64,000 nucleotides of DNA, from NCBI GenBank assembly GCA_032821775.1, contig JAVLRN010000012.1, forward strand, positions 682,001-746,000, given 5' to 3'. The stretch comes from Sanguinoderma infundibulare. Taxonomy: Eukaryota > Basidiomycota > Agaricomycetes > Polyporales > Polyporaceae. Position 1 is the stretch's first letter; every line of letters begins with the position of its first letter. Positions 21,913 to 32,360 of this stretch are shown piece by piece. A program made the position numbers and the translations under genes. Below the pieces are notes generated by a model. The model worked only from the letters and a program-made list of their open reading frames with translations. It did not search any database and was not told the origin of the DNA.

Positions 21913-23958
21913 ATGGCGGACGTATTTTCAGGGTTGCTCCAACAGTTTTGGGAGCTGCAGGTTTCAGTGCATGCAAATGGTGCGTAGACTCGATTGCGAC
22001 TTGCTTACTGAGCAGTAAACTGATGCATATTCAGTTGCTTCGCTCGCTCTACTCATGTGGGCATACTGCATACGTTTACTTGGGACTTACTCAATCCAAC
22101 CGCAGCTACGACTGGCAACTGACGTTCGGAGACGAGGTGGCTCTTATTTATCCGACCAGTTTTTCGCGTTATTCTGACCAGCTGCTTCCAGGTCAATACA
22201 ATATGGATGTCCAAGGCGAAACTGAGCAAGCTGCTGTTTGTACGTGAATTAAAACGAACGTATTTTTGATGCTCACGATCCCACTAGCTATGGGTACGAA
22301 TGCGATACTGAGGATCCTCGCCCCCCTGACCTCTTCATCAGATACGGTACTTCGGGATAGGCACTCACGCTTTCATAGTCGGCGGAATGTATCTGGTACC
22401 CAATCCTTCACCCACGGTGAGTCTCTTCGCGGTTTGGTCGCATTGTATGAACAGCTGACGGCGCGTTACCGTAGTTGTAAGTCCGTTTGGCAGCAGTGTC
22501 AGGCAAAGTGTTTGACTCCTCGACAAACTCCAGTTGTAGTGCAGCGACCAAGATTCAGATCGCTGGACCGAACATCATGTGGTGGTCGGTCGAATTCGTA
22601 TTTGCATTGCGGTATGTTTCGTTCCTTCGCCTTCGAAATTCTCTGATACTATCAACCATTCAGAGTGTGGATACTATACAAGCGATCGCGGAAGCTCCTT
22701 TTCTTCCTTGCTGCCATGTACACAGGTCCGTGCGATTGAGGAAAATGTCCGACGGACATAATGGACGTTGACATTCCTACTTGTGCAGCGTCGATTGGCG
22801 TCAGGTGGGTGTTGGCGTCGAGTATCATCAACCTAGTCTGCATGCATACGTCAGTGCCGTTCTCCTGGTGAAAGCTCTACTTCATGTCGATGGTAAGTCC
22901 TTTGCCCCGGCAGAATGCGAACTTAGTGCTGATCTATGTTCATAGTCGTGGAAATACCTGGGTTAGCTTTTCTTTCATTCGCACAAATTGCTTCCTAAAT
23001 GACCCTACCCAGCGGATTTGTGGCAGGCTGCTTCGCAACCGGTAAGCGATGGAGGAAGGCGTCTGCGTATTGTATAACGCTGACCACATTGTCCTTCGCA
23101 GTGCCAAATTTCATCTATGGCGCCTTCATCATCGGCAACATTACCGTCAGTACACCAAACGGCTTTGCCGTGGCCCCGCCAGGCCGGATGTATTATTGAC
23201 ATACACGGCTCAGACCTCAATGCTCTGCATTTTGACGGTGTATCAAACGGTCCGATTCAGACACGAGTTTATGCGGTCAGCACTGGTAACACTGTTTTGT
23301 GAGTGTTATCCTATGGTCCCCGAAACGGATGCCGACTTCTACTTCTTAGTGCGAGACGGAGTTGTCTACTACTTTGTGTACGAGTCATACGTTTTCAACG
23401 AGCTGAACGTAGGGACTAACCCCGTGCGCTCCTCTCCCAGGGTCTCGGGTGAGCGGACGTTCACATGTTGGACTGAGACGACGCCACTGATCCACGCATC
23501 CCAGTGGTCTTCTTGCTGAACCTGTTCATGTTCCGTTTTGGAACGGCGACGTTCAAGATTCTCTTCAGCGGGTTCCTCGACGTGTAAGTTCCTCTCAGGA
23601 TATCCCCCATCCGGCGATCTGACACCGTCTCCAAAGGATCCCGTGCATGTTCGGCGCACGCGTCCTTATCAACATCCTGTTGCTCGTCCGGAAGGAATTT
23701 GGACCAGACGAGACAGCACCGGCGTACTCTGAGCCCAAATTCGCCCGGCGGTCCGCGCTGAGCGGCAGTGGGCCTGACACGACGTCAGTCGGAACGGGCA
23801 CTGGTACGACGACCAGTGGGACCATCACTAGTCTCGGGACAAGTACGGACTTCAGTGCGGAAAGCAGCTCGAGTGGCATGACACTTTCGCAAGGCGTTCT
23901 GGGCATCGACGAGGTCCTCCGCACGGGCGGCCGCGACGTCGAGAAGGGCTACGATTGA
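21913..23958 (+). CDS. DUF6533-type seven-transmembrane membrane protein
   Basis: Basidiomycete-expanded receptor-like family of unknown ligand. ATG at 21913 (MADVFSGLLQQFWELQ). I recognise it by the DUF6533 opening YDWQLTFGDE, then after an intron TIWMSKAKLSKLLF, matching the family pattern YD-x3-T-x-DEV...IW-x8-K-x-LF. Later blocks are WIRYFGIGTHAF, a Cys-containing loop, NIMWWSVEFVFALR joined to VWILYKRSRKLLFFLAAMY (the R-x-ALY-type helix), FIYGAFIIGNITV, and VFLLNLFMFRFGTATFKI. It ends with IPCMFGARVLINILLLVRKE. The tail after that is hydrophilic and Ser/Thr/Gly-rich, ending DVEKGYD. Many short introns (roughly nine), so single-frame reading shows only fragments; exact joins are approximate. 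G-protein coupling is not demonstrated for this family. Confidence 0.7.
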
Positions 23959-24694
23959 AGCTGGGACCTCACGAAGACTGCGTGGCCCGTCCTCGTGCAT
24001 GAAATGGGTGACCTCAGAACGATCATGTAAACCTGACTGAAGAACGATGAAACGAAAATGACCAGAAATCGCGACGAGTCGCTATGCGTGTCAGTCGAGT
24101 ATGCCGTCATCTTGCGATACCTACCAAGAGGGTTGCTATTCCCGGAATAGCGGAGAGCGGTACGTGGCCTCATCCTGTAACGGTCCCGTCGCCTTGACCG
24201 AAAGCATAACAACTGCCGTGCCCGTTTTTGGGGATCTCGGGGGAAGACCGTATCGACAGCCTGGGCTACTGCCTTCCCCCGAGGTTCTTCAGAAATTCTG
24301 CAGAGTGTTATGGTTAGCGCTTACCTCCTGGATGGTGAGCGATGAGACTTATCTGAGAGATATGTGGCGCGACGGGGCGCCTCGCCAAGATGCCCCGCCG
24401 CACCGGCCCCTCCTCACACCTGCCCTCCGCTCCCCGCTGCACACTTGGAACACGGAGGCACGAAGAGGGAGCCACCCCCTTCGCACCCCACGAAACATAT
24501 ACAGGCTATCCAAGACAACAAATGGAAACGAGGAGTCCTTCAGCCTGTCCAAGAAGCACAGCAGCGTCCAAAACGAAATGTCCAAGGCATACAGCAGCGT
24601 CCGAAAGCAATGTCCAGGTCCGAGCCAAAGCCTAGTCCTAAGCGAGCAAACAAGAGGCCCAGGGCGATAGTCCGCGAAGTTGAACACGAGAGCC
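23959..24694. other. Convergent intergenic, 0.7 kb, with a short direct repeat
   Basis: Lies between two convergent genes, so it should hold two 3' UTRs. Open frames at 24349-24705 on both strands are low complexity. The only structure I see is the repeat at 24546. Confidence 0.45.
24546..24610 (+). repeat. Imperfect 32-33 bp direct repeat, two copies
   Basis: Copy 1 is 24546-24578 and copy 2 24579-24610; both start tgtccaag and share cagcagcgtcc, and a truncated third copy starts at 24611. It lies in the 3' flank of the small tail-anchored protein gene. Confidence 0.7.
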
Positions 24695-25141
24695 TTAGCA
24701 GATAAGCTTGCCGATCGACATCAGCCCCTGGAGAGCGACGACGACGACGACGGTCCCGAAGAAGGAGACTCGGCTCCGGAGGTGCAAGCGCCGCTTGCCC
24801 TTCTTCCCCGTCTTCCGGCGAGGTCCGTCGAAGTCGTCGAAGCCGGGGTCGTAGGCGACCTCGAACTCGGAGTCGTTCGGGACGAGGGTGATGCGGTCCG
24901 CGTCGGGATCTTCGCCTGGGGCCACGATCCAGGCAGGTCGGGAGTAAGCCGGGGTGGCCTCGTAGGCGAAGAATCGGTGGAGCGGGCCGCCTGGAGGAGC
25001 GAGGAGGTCTTCGGGGTCGAGGTCGGAGAGGGGGATGTGAGAGAAAGAGGAGGGGAAGATGGAGGGGAGAGACGGGGAGATGGGGAATTCGAGGTCGCCA
25101 GCGACGTCGACAACGATGGTGCAAGTGGGAATGGAAGACAT
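24695..25141 (-). CDS. Small probable tail-anchored membrane protein, function unknown
   Basis: Intronless, 148 residues, starting MSSIPTCTIVVDVAGDLEFP at 25141. The N-terminal 115 residues are hydrophilic and Pro/Asp-rich (LSDLDPEDLLAPPGGPLHRF, SEFEVAYDPGFDDFDGP). A basic patch (RRKTGKKGKRRLHLRSR) directly precedes a single C-terminal hydrophobic helix (VSFFGTVVVVVALQGLMSIG) that ends with KLIC. That topology, one helix at the very C-terminus with a basic flank, suggests a tail-anchored protein facing the cytosol. No signal peptide. I do not recognise a named family. The strong codon bias toward C/G third positions and the clean ORF support it being real. Confidence 0.6.
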   Translation of the reverse strand: MSSIPTCTIVVDVAGDLEFPISPSLPSIFPSSFSHIPLSDLDPEDLLAPPGGPLHRFFAYEATPAYSRPAWIVAPGEDPDADRITLVPNDSEFEVAYDPGFDDFDGPRRKTGKKGKRRLHLRSRVSFFGTVVVVVALQGLMSIGKLIC

Positions 25142-25610
25142 GGTAAACTATGTGCAGTGTGTAGTATGCGGGCAAGTTGTGAGGGACAGGAGGCGACCCT
25201 TCCTCCTTTTTAACAGGTGCCCGTTCGTATCGAGGCCGACCATGGTTGCGGATATCCGAATTGTGCGTTCGATTCGATAAAGGACCGGGGCGACGCGTAC
25301 GGCAGACTAGGGAAAGGCTTTCGAGGTCAGATACCACACGGATATACTCCCTCCAATGCACATACGTTTGTGCAGTAAGCTCCATAGTCAGACTGATGGA
25401 CATCGCACCGTCCGAAGAGACTCCAATGAACAGAACAGCTTCCGTTTGGGTTTTCCCAACTCCATTTATTTCATCAACGTCGTGACGCTCGTTAAAATGC
25501 CATAAATCCCAAAAGAATGTGGTGACCAAGCTCCCCGCCGTAAACGACAATGAACCCTCAAAAGCATTGACCCTACCCCACCCATTCCACACATTCCAAT
25601 ATACACCCCC
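25142..25610. other. Intergenic, 0.47 kb: promoter of the small membrane protein, 3' flank of the sensor-like gene
   Basis: Nothing gene-like seen. Confidence 0.45.
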
Positions 25611-27944
25611 TCACCCATGAACCACCATGACCTTCTTCGCCCCCAACGCAAGAGGACCAATGACCTTGCCCTTGCCCATGCCCGCCGTAAACCCAGCCCC
25701 AGTCGCCCTCCGCTCCCTCACATTCTTCCTCGTCTTCTGCCCCCCAACCCTCTCCGTCCCGCCATCGCTCCTCTCCCCCTCATCCGGGCTCGGCGGTCGT
25801 GGCGGCAACAGCGGGTCCGCAGCCAGGCTCGCGACCGACGCCTTCGACCCCCGGCCCCCATACGAGTACGCCGCGGCGACGTCCCACTCCGACTCGGGAT
25901 TGGTGCCGACGCTGTCGCGTCCGTAACCCACGACGGGCGACCTCGGGACTATGATGCTCACAGGGTGGTTGTAAAGCGACTGCTCCGGCGTGCCTGGCGT
26001 GACGATGACCGACGGCGTGCCCATGACGGTGAAAGACGAGTTCGACGCGACCGGGGTGCTCGGCACTGGTGTGGTGGGGACCTCCCCTTCGCTCTGGATG
26101 CCATCGTACGCCGTGACGCCTAGCCCCAGCCCTACAGCAGTAGCAACGGGGGTCGGGCTGACGCGTCCTGCACCCGCGTCGCTCTCGGCAATAGACTCGA
26201 ACCCAGACAGCCGCCGCTCCCTGTCGGCCGCGCTCGCGACCGAGTACTTGCTCGCGCTGTCGCACGTGATGTAGCTCTCCGCCATGCTCGTCGCGTCCGA
26301 AATGCCTCGTTGCGTGCTTGTGCTGCTCCTCATCATTGCCTGCCCGATGTCCATGAAGGATGCAGAGTGGGACGGGGACCGGTCAAACGCGCTCTGGACC
26401 ATGACTTCAGGTTGATTGACCGCGAAGGACGCAGAGGTAGGTATATGCGCAGCGTTCTGGCTTGGGGCCGCCGGCGGTACGTTGGCGAAGTAAGGGTGCT
26501 GCTCCTGAGAGGGTCTACCGTGAACGTGAGCTTGATCACCGTAACCGAAATCGCGGTTCGGACCCGTGATAATGCCGCCTCGTACGCCGTTGAGCGAATC
26601 CGGGGGACAGGTGCTGCATGATAGCGTGTGCACGTGGGCCCCGCGCGGAAGCGTGTGGACGGCGACGACGCAGTCCTCGATGTCGGCTAGTCCCGGTTCA
26701 ACTGGAGGAGGTGCACCAGGGACAATGGACGTGTCCCACTTCTCCGGATCGTTCAGGTTGACGCGGACCGGCTTCAGAGGGTCGTCCTTCAGGCCTTCCT
26801 CGATGCGGTCCATGGACGAGAGGCGCCTCCGACTCATGTTCTTGCGCTTGCCACAGCACCGGAAGAGTCCGCAGTAGGCGCAGAGGACCGCGCCGCCGAT
26901 CGCGCCGAGGGAGCCTAGGATGAGGAAGCCGGCAAGAACGGCGGCCTTCCTGGACCTCTCGGTCGCCTCGGAGGGTGAGTTCGGGTTGGGATGGTTGAGG
27001 TCGGTGTTCGTCTGGCCATTGACGGGGGAAAAGGCAGAAGCCGACGCCGAAGCTGGCGATCCAGAGCTAGATGCGGTCGTTGGGGTACGCGCTGAGCTTG
27101 GGGTTGAGGGTACTAGCGCATGAGCCAGCACTGCTGTAGAGGCAGGTAGGGCGAACGTTGTAGTATCCGATGGAACGCGCGTTGCGGCAGGAGATACTGA
27201 ACTAGAGAGAGTTGCAGAAACCGGGGAAGGCGATGGCAAGGATGTGGACACAGAAGCAACAGAATCGGAGTCCGAAGAGTCCGTAGGCGTAGAATCCGGA
27301 GCGGCCGCAGAAGTCACAGGTGAGTCAGCTTCAGACAGGACGACGGAAGCTGCTGGAGTCGCGGTAGGGGCATCAACCGCAGCGTTGGAGGCATCCACGA
27401 CAGTCCCCGTGTCGGTAGAACTAGGAAGACCACGACCCGTACCATCTTCGGTGTTGTCGACGGACTCTGGCTCGGCTGGAGAGTCGCCTTGGCTAGTAGA
27501 AGAAGCTAGCTGAGACTTGGCGTTTGCAACGGAAGAATCCTTGTCGGAGTCAGCAGTTGGAGTAGAAGTTGGGTCGGTTCGAGGATTCGCGGCAATAGAG
27601 GGCCCGCCCACAGGACGATCTGCAGCTGAGGGCAACGTCGACTTATCGCTGGCAGTTGGGCTGTCGCCCTTGACGGGGCTAGCTATTGCTTGTGAATGTC
27701 GGTAAATGACTGAATAAACATGGTGGTGGTGATGGAAGCGTTGCAAGGGTTTGTGAATTGAGGTAGTAGGTGTTAGCGGCGGGGAATGCGAATCCAACGC
27801 GACTAGGGTAGGTGTCGGCGGCGGGGAATGCGATGCTGGGTCCAATGCAGTAGAAGGTGGAGGATCGGTTACGGTACCCAGGGTCGGAGAGACACAGGAC
27901 AAGACGAGAAGGGAAACACCGACGAGAGATTGGGCAGGCAACAT
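25611..27944 (-). CDS. Single-pass membrane protein with Ser/Thr-rich ectodomain (Mid2/Wsc sensor-like layout)
   Basis: Intronless, about 777 residues if started at the ATG at 27944, which I chose because it opens a signal peptide (MLPAQSLVGVSLLVLSCVSP). The same frame extends upstream to 28124, but that would bury the signal. The ectodomain of about 300 residues is very rich in Ser, Thr, Pro and Ala, expected to be O-mannosylated, and contains a five-His run (FHHHHHVYS). One transmembrane helix (AAVLAGFLILGSLGAIGGAV with CAYCGLFRCC) is followed by a basic stop-transfer (GKRKNMSRRR). The cytoplasmic tail of about 400 residues is disordered, with a conserved-looking juxtamembrane SSMDRIEEGLKDDPLKP. 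The layout is that of fungal cell-wall stress sensors, but there is no Wsc cysteine domain, so this is analogy, not homology. Confidence 0.7.
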   Translation of the reverse strand: MLPAQSLVGVSLLVLSCVSPTLGTVTDPPPSTALDPASHSPPPTPTLVALDSHSPPLTPTTSIHKPLQRFHHHHHVYSVIYRHSQAIASPVKGDSPTASDKSTLPSAADRPVGGPSIAANPRTDPTSTPTADSDKDSSVANAKSQLASSTSQGDSPAEPESVDNTEDGTGRGLPSSTDTGTVVDASNAAVDAPTATPAASVVLSEADSPVTSAAAPDSTPTDSSDSDSVASVSTSLPSPSPVSATLSSSVSPAATRVPSDTTTFALPASTAVLAHALVPSTPSSARTPTTASSSGSPASASASAFSPVNGQTNTDLNHPNPNSPSEATERSRKAAVLAGFLILGSLGAIGGAVLCAYCGLFRCCGKRKNMSRRRLSSMDRIEEGLKDDPLKPVRVNLNDPEKWDTSIVPGAPPPVEPGLADIEDCVVAVHTLPRGAHVHTLSCSTCPPDSLNGVRGGIITGPNRDFGYGDQAHVHGRPSQEQHPYFANVPPAAPSQNAAHIPTSASFAVNQPEVMVQSAFDRSPSHSASFMDIGQAMMRSSTSTQRGISDATSMAESYITCDSASKYSVASAADRERRLSGFESIAESDAGAGRVSPTPVATAVGLGLGVTAYDGIQSEGEVPTTPVPSTPVASNSSFTVMGTPSVIVTPGTPEQSLYNHPVSIIVPRSPVVGYGRDSVGTNPESEWDVAAAYSYGGRGSKASVASLAADPLLPPRPPSPDEGERSDGGTERVGGQKTRKNVRERRATGAGFTAGMGKGKVIGPLALGAKKVMVVHG

Positions 27945-28379
27945 CTCAGAAAAGAGGGAAAGTGCCGTGCGGGCGTGGTGAATAGAGAGTGTGTGCGTCT
28001 CCTCCGGGACGAGGGACGAGAGACGTCGACGACGTGGACGTTCGAGATAGAGTTGCAAACACAGGCCTCGTCCAACATGAACGGCCCCGCGAGTTGGAGC
28101 CCCGATCACCGTCACTGGCATCACGTCACCTATCCCGGCCGCCGTTCACTCCACCCCGTGAGGTGGGCCGCCTACAAACAATCTAGTTGCCTGTTAGATT
28201 TCCTGTTGCAGCGTAAGTGGCAGTCCGTACCAGATGGTAGTCCACGAAGGACCATGTGTATGCTAGAGAGCGCAGGGTGAATAGAGATGAGAAGACGCCG
28301 ACGAGCTCGAAGACGATGACGTTGAGGACCCTTGACGCTCAACGTCCTCCCGACACTCATCTTCTCTCCACCGTTCAAC
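27945..28379. promoter_or_regulatory. Bidirectional promoter between sensor-like gene and NDUFAF1
   Basis: 435 bp separate the two divergent start codons. No clear TATA box on either strand. Confidence 0.5.
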
Positions 28380-29466
28380 ATGTCGCGCTTTGGTCAATAC
28401 CTCAATAGAAGCAGCAAAATCCTTCGCGATAATGCCTCCCGCAGTACGCAAACGTCCGTCATGCCCAGCGGTCGCCGCTGAGGTACAGTGATCGTCTCTC
28501 AGTCCTGCGCATGGAGGGCGCCGACGAGCCGTCGCGGGCACCCAAACGTCTCTTCACATTTAACAGTCGCGAAGACGTCCACCAGTTTGACACCGGATGC
28601 GATGCGGACGTCGGCGGTCTGTCCACCGTCCACTTTGAACTGAACGAGTCGACCCCGAAACCGCCGAATCCAAAGAAGACCCCCTCCTCCCACCACGTCA
28701 CCGTCGATCGGCCGACAGGCAAGTTCTGGGGAGAGATGAGGCTCGCTGTGAGACATGGGTTGGAGGGGCAGATCCGCGGTGGTTATGCAGGATTTAGGAG
28801 CAAGGCACGCATCATGTTCTGCTATGTTCTGCTTCGGCCTCCGTCTGATGTGAAGCAATGTCCCCTCCAGCCTCGGACAACGCTCTTCGGAGAAATGACC
28901 GACGACGTTTCAAATCACGAATACCTTGCTCTGCGCGTCCGAGCCGACGGCCACCCAAGAACGCGCAACTCCTACTTTGTCAACCTCCAAACCGACGGCC
29001 CCATAACAACCGACCTCTGGCAGCATCGACTGTTCTTTAGGAGAGAGGACGGCGGCTGGGAGGACATATTTGTAAGTTTGGTGCAGTCTGCGTGCTACGT
29101 TTATTTGAAGTTTCTCTATAGATTCCATTCAAGGACTTTGTTCTTACCAATGCAGGCGAGCTCGTGCCACATCAAGTTCAAATGTATCGTGAGCGCGTGC
29201 GTACAATAGGTATCTCTCTCCTAGGCGGAAACAGCGGCGTAGAAGGTCCTTATGAGCTGGGCATCGACTCGATACATGCGGTCAACATCGAGGATGTCAC
29301 GGACACGAGTTCCTTAGGTGCGTGGAGGTGCATACACCCGTATGTACCGCTGACAGTCATGCCGTCCGTCAGAAAAAGTACCCACAGAGGGCACACAGTG
29401 GCAGAGGCCGCCGGTATTGTAGTCTTCGCAGTGTCTATGGAGTTCACCCTTTTCCGTGTCGCATAG
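28380..29466 (+). CDS. CIA30/NDUFAF1, mitochondrial complex I intermediate-associated protein 30
   Basis: Assembly factor for the membrane arm of NADH:ubiquinone oxidoreductase. Start ATG 28380 gives MSRFGQYLNRSSKILRDNAS; a GTACGC donor then splices to ILRMEGADEPSR, restoring the usual family N-terminus. The CIA30 fold is clear: LFTFNSREDVHQFDTGCDAD with GGLSTVHFELNE, TGKFWGEMRLAV, RGGYAGFRSK, then TTLFGEMTDDVSNHEYLALR with VRADGHPRTRNSYFVNLQTD. TDLWQHRLFF, IPFKDFVLTNAGEL and TIGISLLGGNSGVEGPYELG complete it. The last sure residues are DSIHAVNIEDVTDTSSL. The end is uncertain: the frame stays open to a stop at 29466, or a GTGCGT donor after TSSL splices to a short final exon ending near 29510. 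Four or five introns. Confidence 0.9.
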
Positions 29467-30965
29467 CGCTACCTCAATTATTTGACGTCCTCCACTCCAC
29501 GCCATGAGCGTCCGCTCCAGGTATCACGCCGAGAGTTTGCCGAGATCATCACCTTCGGCGACGTAGTCCATCCGCTGTGCGGACAGGGCCAGCGATCATC
29601 AATCGCAAAGAAAACCAACACAGGACAAATCTTTGCGCCCAACCACATGCCACACAGCGCGCTGTCGTCATCACAGGTGCAGACTCAATATCCGAAGTGG
29701 TTGATTTTGGCCACCACAGTACATCTAAGACACCCTGGGCGGGCGTTGTATTTGCCGCAAGCAATGACAGTGATTCATGCTGAACGCCAAGACCAACGAA
29801 TTGTTCGGTTCAAGGTACGCATACATCATGGTGTTTGATGAGGCGTCGGTGGTTTTGACCAAATGCACTGGTATGGAATATGGCTAATCTAGACGGCCTC
29901 GGTGATGAGGGGTGGATATGAAAGCGAATCATGAATGTCATGGTGCGTCATCGGATACTCCAAGTCGTGACTGTCCGCACCTTGAAGGTGCGCGAAGCTT
30001 GACCAAAACGTGCTGGCATGGCCGCCGCTCGCTCCTTAAGCTCCCGGTTGTGCTCCGTCGTGATGAACGGTACGAGCCAGGAGCTGGGAGCTGGTACGAT
30101 TGCGTCGAAGCTACTGGCGGGCCCCGGGGCGTCCCTGAGAATTCTTTTCTACTCACGCGCTCCACACTCGGCACGCCAGTCGTCACAGCTAAATGGAGTC
30201 GTGCACGGTTCACGCTCGCTAGCCTTATTTCCGCGCGCTGTTCAGGTCGCTCACAGACACTCATCAACGGGGTGGCGTCGGAGCGTTGATGACCCTACCC
30301 GCGTTTGACATCGCCGCAAGACGTAGCGATGCGCAACTTCTTCCCTCCTTCGTCACCAACTTGGTCGGCCTCCGCCTGGACACACTGATCACCGCTTCCT
30401 GTAGGTCTTTGTGTATGCGCGCATTTTCGCCTGATACGCAAGCACCCAACATTGCCCCAAACGCCGCCCAAGGACGCGCCGAGCTGGGAGAATCGCCCCG
30501 TGTGGCCGGCGGTCCTGTTCCTAATCAGCCCACCGGCTCCGGGGGGTCTCAGTGGTGTTGCTTCAAAGCTCCTGCCTCTGCCCGCTGGGGCGAGCGGGCC
30601 TTGGATAGATTATGTGGCTATCACGATGGCGACAGAATTACAACGCGTCACCGGCGGCGGGTTTAGCGAAGTTGCGCTGACTTCCACGAAACTCGACCTT
30701 TTTTGGATGGTTCGGATCGACAGGGCATGGCGAGGTGGAAGAGGATGTTGGAACGCCAGCATATAAGAAACAGGGTGGTTTGCGACGCCAACATTCATCC
30801 TTAGAACCGCCTGTTCGCCGACTCTAGTGGTGCGCTCGACTGCACTCTCTGACATTTTTCTTCTTCGCCTTCCTTCGTTATCTTCTTCCGCTTGGCTACA
30901 TTTTTGCTGCGACTTTCGCTATTCGACAGACATTGTCCCCCTTTCGACGCTCAAAGACACACATT
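29467..30965. other. Unresolved 1.5 kb with coding-like GC-rich stretches
   Basis: No model I can defend. On the + strand, stretches such as GGVGALMTLPAFDIAARRSD (about 30270-30330) and WPAVLFLISPPAPGGLSGVA (about 30500-30560) read like folded protein, but they are in different frames and I cannot place reliable splice sites. The minus strand is also open over much of it. It could be one unknown gene, a decayed gene, or GC-driven chance frames. The last 150 bp before 30966 are the AA14 promoter. Confidence 0.3.
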
Positions 30966-32360
30966 ATGATTCCGGTGCTGTTAGCCACCATCGCGACTTC
31001 GCTCCCCCTCGCCTCTGCGCACATTGGTGAGTTGTTGGGTCTTTACGTCCATAACGAAGCCTAATGTATACGCCTTCATATAGCGTTCTGGGATACGTCC
31101 ATGTACGGCTTCAACGTCACCCAGCAAACGTTCCCTTACGACAACCGCCCCGTTGCGCCCCTACAAGATATGCCATTCAACGAATGGTGGTTCCACGGGC
31201 ACCTCGACTACCCTCCCCTCCCGGGCGACATCTTCGAGCTCCCCGCCGGCCAGCCCGCGACGTCCCAGCTCGCCTGCAACAAAGGCGTCACCAAGTTCTT
31301 CGCCTCCTCCGAGGGCCGTACGGACGTCTCCCGGGGCGAGGACCCGTGCCCGTCCGACGACGGGAGCTTCCCGAGCGGCGCGATGCACACGACCGGGTTC
31401 GACGACCTGACGGGATGCGCGCTCGCGATCGCGTACGAGGGCGACGTGAGTAAGATCCAGCCGGAGGACTTTGCAGTGTTCAGCGTGAACCACACGTGCG
31501 TGTGGACGCTGCACACCGAGTTCCAGGTACCCGAGAGGATGCCGCCGTGCCCCGAGGGCGGATGCCATTGCGCGTGGTTCTGGATCCACGCACCGGATGC
31601 GGGCAGCGAGCAAAGTGGGTGGTTCGTCTGTTGCGGATCGTACGGGTGTCTTGATGACTGACTGGGGGCCGTTACAGACTACATGAACGGATTCCGCTGC
31701 AACATCACCGGCTCGACGTCGAGCGTCCCGCTCGCGAAGCCCCAGGTCCCCCGTCGCTGCGGCGCGGACCCGGCCCACGGCAAGCCTGACGCTGTGCCCG
31801 GCAACTGCACCTACGGCGCGAAGCAGCCGTTCTACTGGTTCCAGTCCGAGCGCAACAACGTGAGTTGCGCCCGTCATCCAGCGTCCGTGCACCGCCTCTC
31901 GTGCGGTTTGCTCATCGTCTGTTCTGCCGCATGCAGATGTTCGAGGACACGTTTGGACCGCCGATCTACACCGACCTCTACAACTTCCGTGACGGCGCGC
32001 AAGACGACATCTTCGAGGACTCGTACCCGGGCGGAATCCCCACGCCGAGCCCCGAGCAGACGATCGTCCCTACGCCCGTCCTCAGCCCCACCGGCGCTGC
32101 GAGTGCCACTTCCACCACGGCTTCCTCGTCTTCGACTGCGCCTCAAGGACTCTCTTCTGGCAAGACGAAGCGTGATGACAAGAAGGGCGGTCTGAGCGTC
32201 AAGGCGATCCGAGAGCTTCGTAACCAGCAGAAGGCCTCTAGGTCAGCTTTTTCTTTGCAGGTGAACCGATATCCAACTGATCTCACTGTGTTGTTGCAGG
32301 GAGAACGTGGACGTAGACGCGAAGCGCCACCTCCTTCGCGCCCGTAAGCCCCAGCACTGA
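30966..32360 (+). CDS. AA14 family lytic polysaccharide monooxygenase, paralogue A
   Basis: Secreted copper enzyme; characterised AA14 members cut xylan bound to cellulose. Exons 30966-31026, 31084-31614, 31678-31859, 31937-32241 and 32300-32360 join in frame to 379 residues. The signal peptide ends LPLASA, leaving mature [15 protein letters not shown] with the required N-terminal His. The second copper His is in [11 protein letters not shown] (mature residue 104) and the axial Tyr in QNYMNGF (181); both sit five later than His99 and Tyr176 of the described enzymes, a uniform shift. The family blocks [46 protein letters not shown] and [19 protein letters not shown] are all present. The C-terminus is Ser/Thr-rich, then basic ([10 protein letters not shown] ... 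[12 protein letters not shown]). Sequons NVT, NHT, NIT, NCT. Confidence 0.93.

Noticed and set aside
24540..25592. 350-codon open frame on the minus strand overlapping the small membrane protein
   Set aside because: Arg/Pro/His-rich out-of-frame reading; the 148-codon frame has a coherent hydrophobic anchor and better codon use.
31161..31892. 243-codon open frame antisense to AA14 paralogue A
   Set aside because: The plus strand has all AA14 motifs with good splice sites; antisense frame is compositionally biased. Similar antisense frames over paralogues B and C (50253-50816, 53958-54503) rejected for the same reason.
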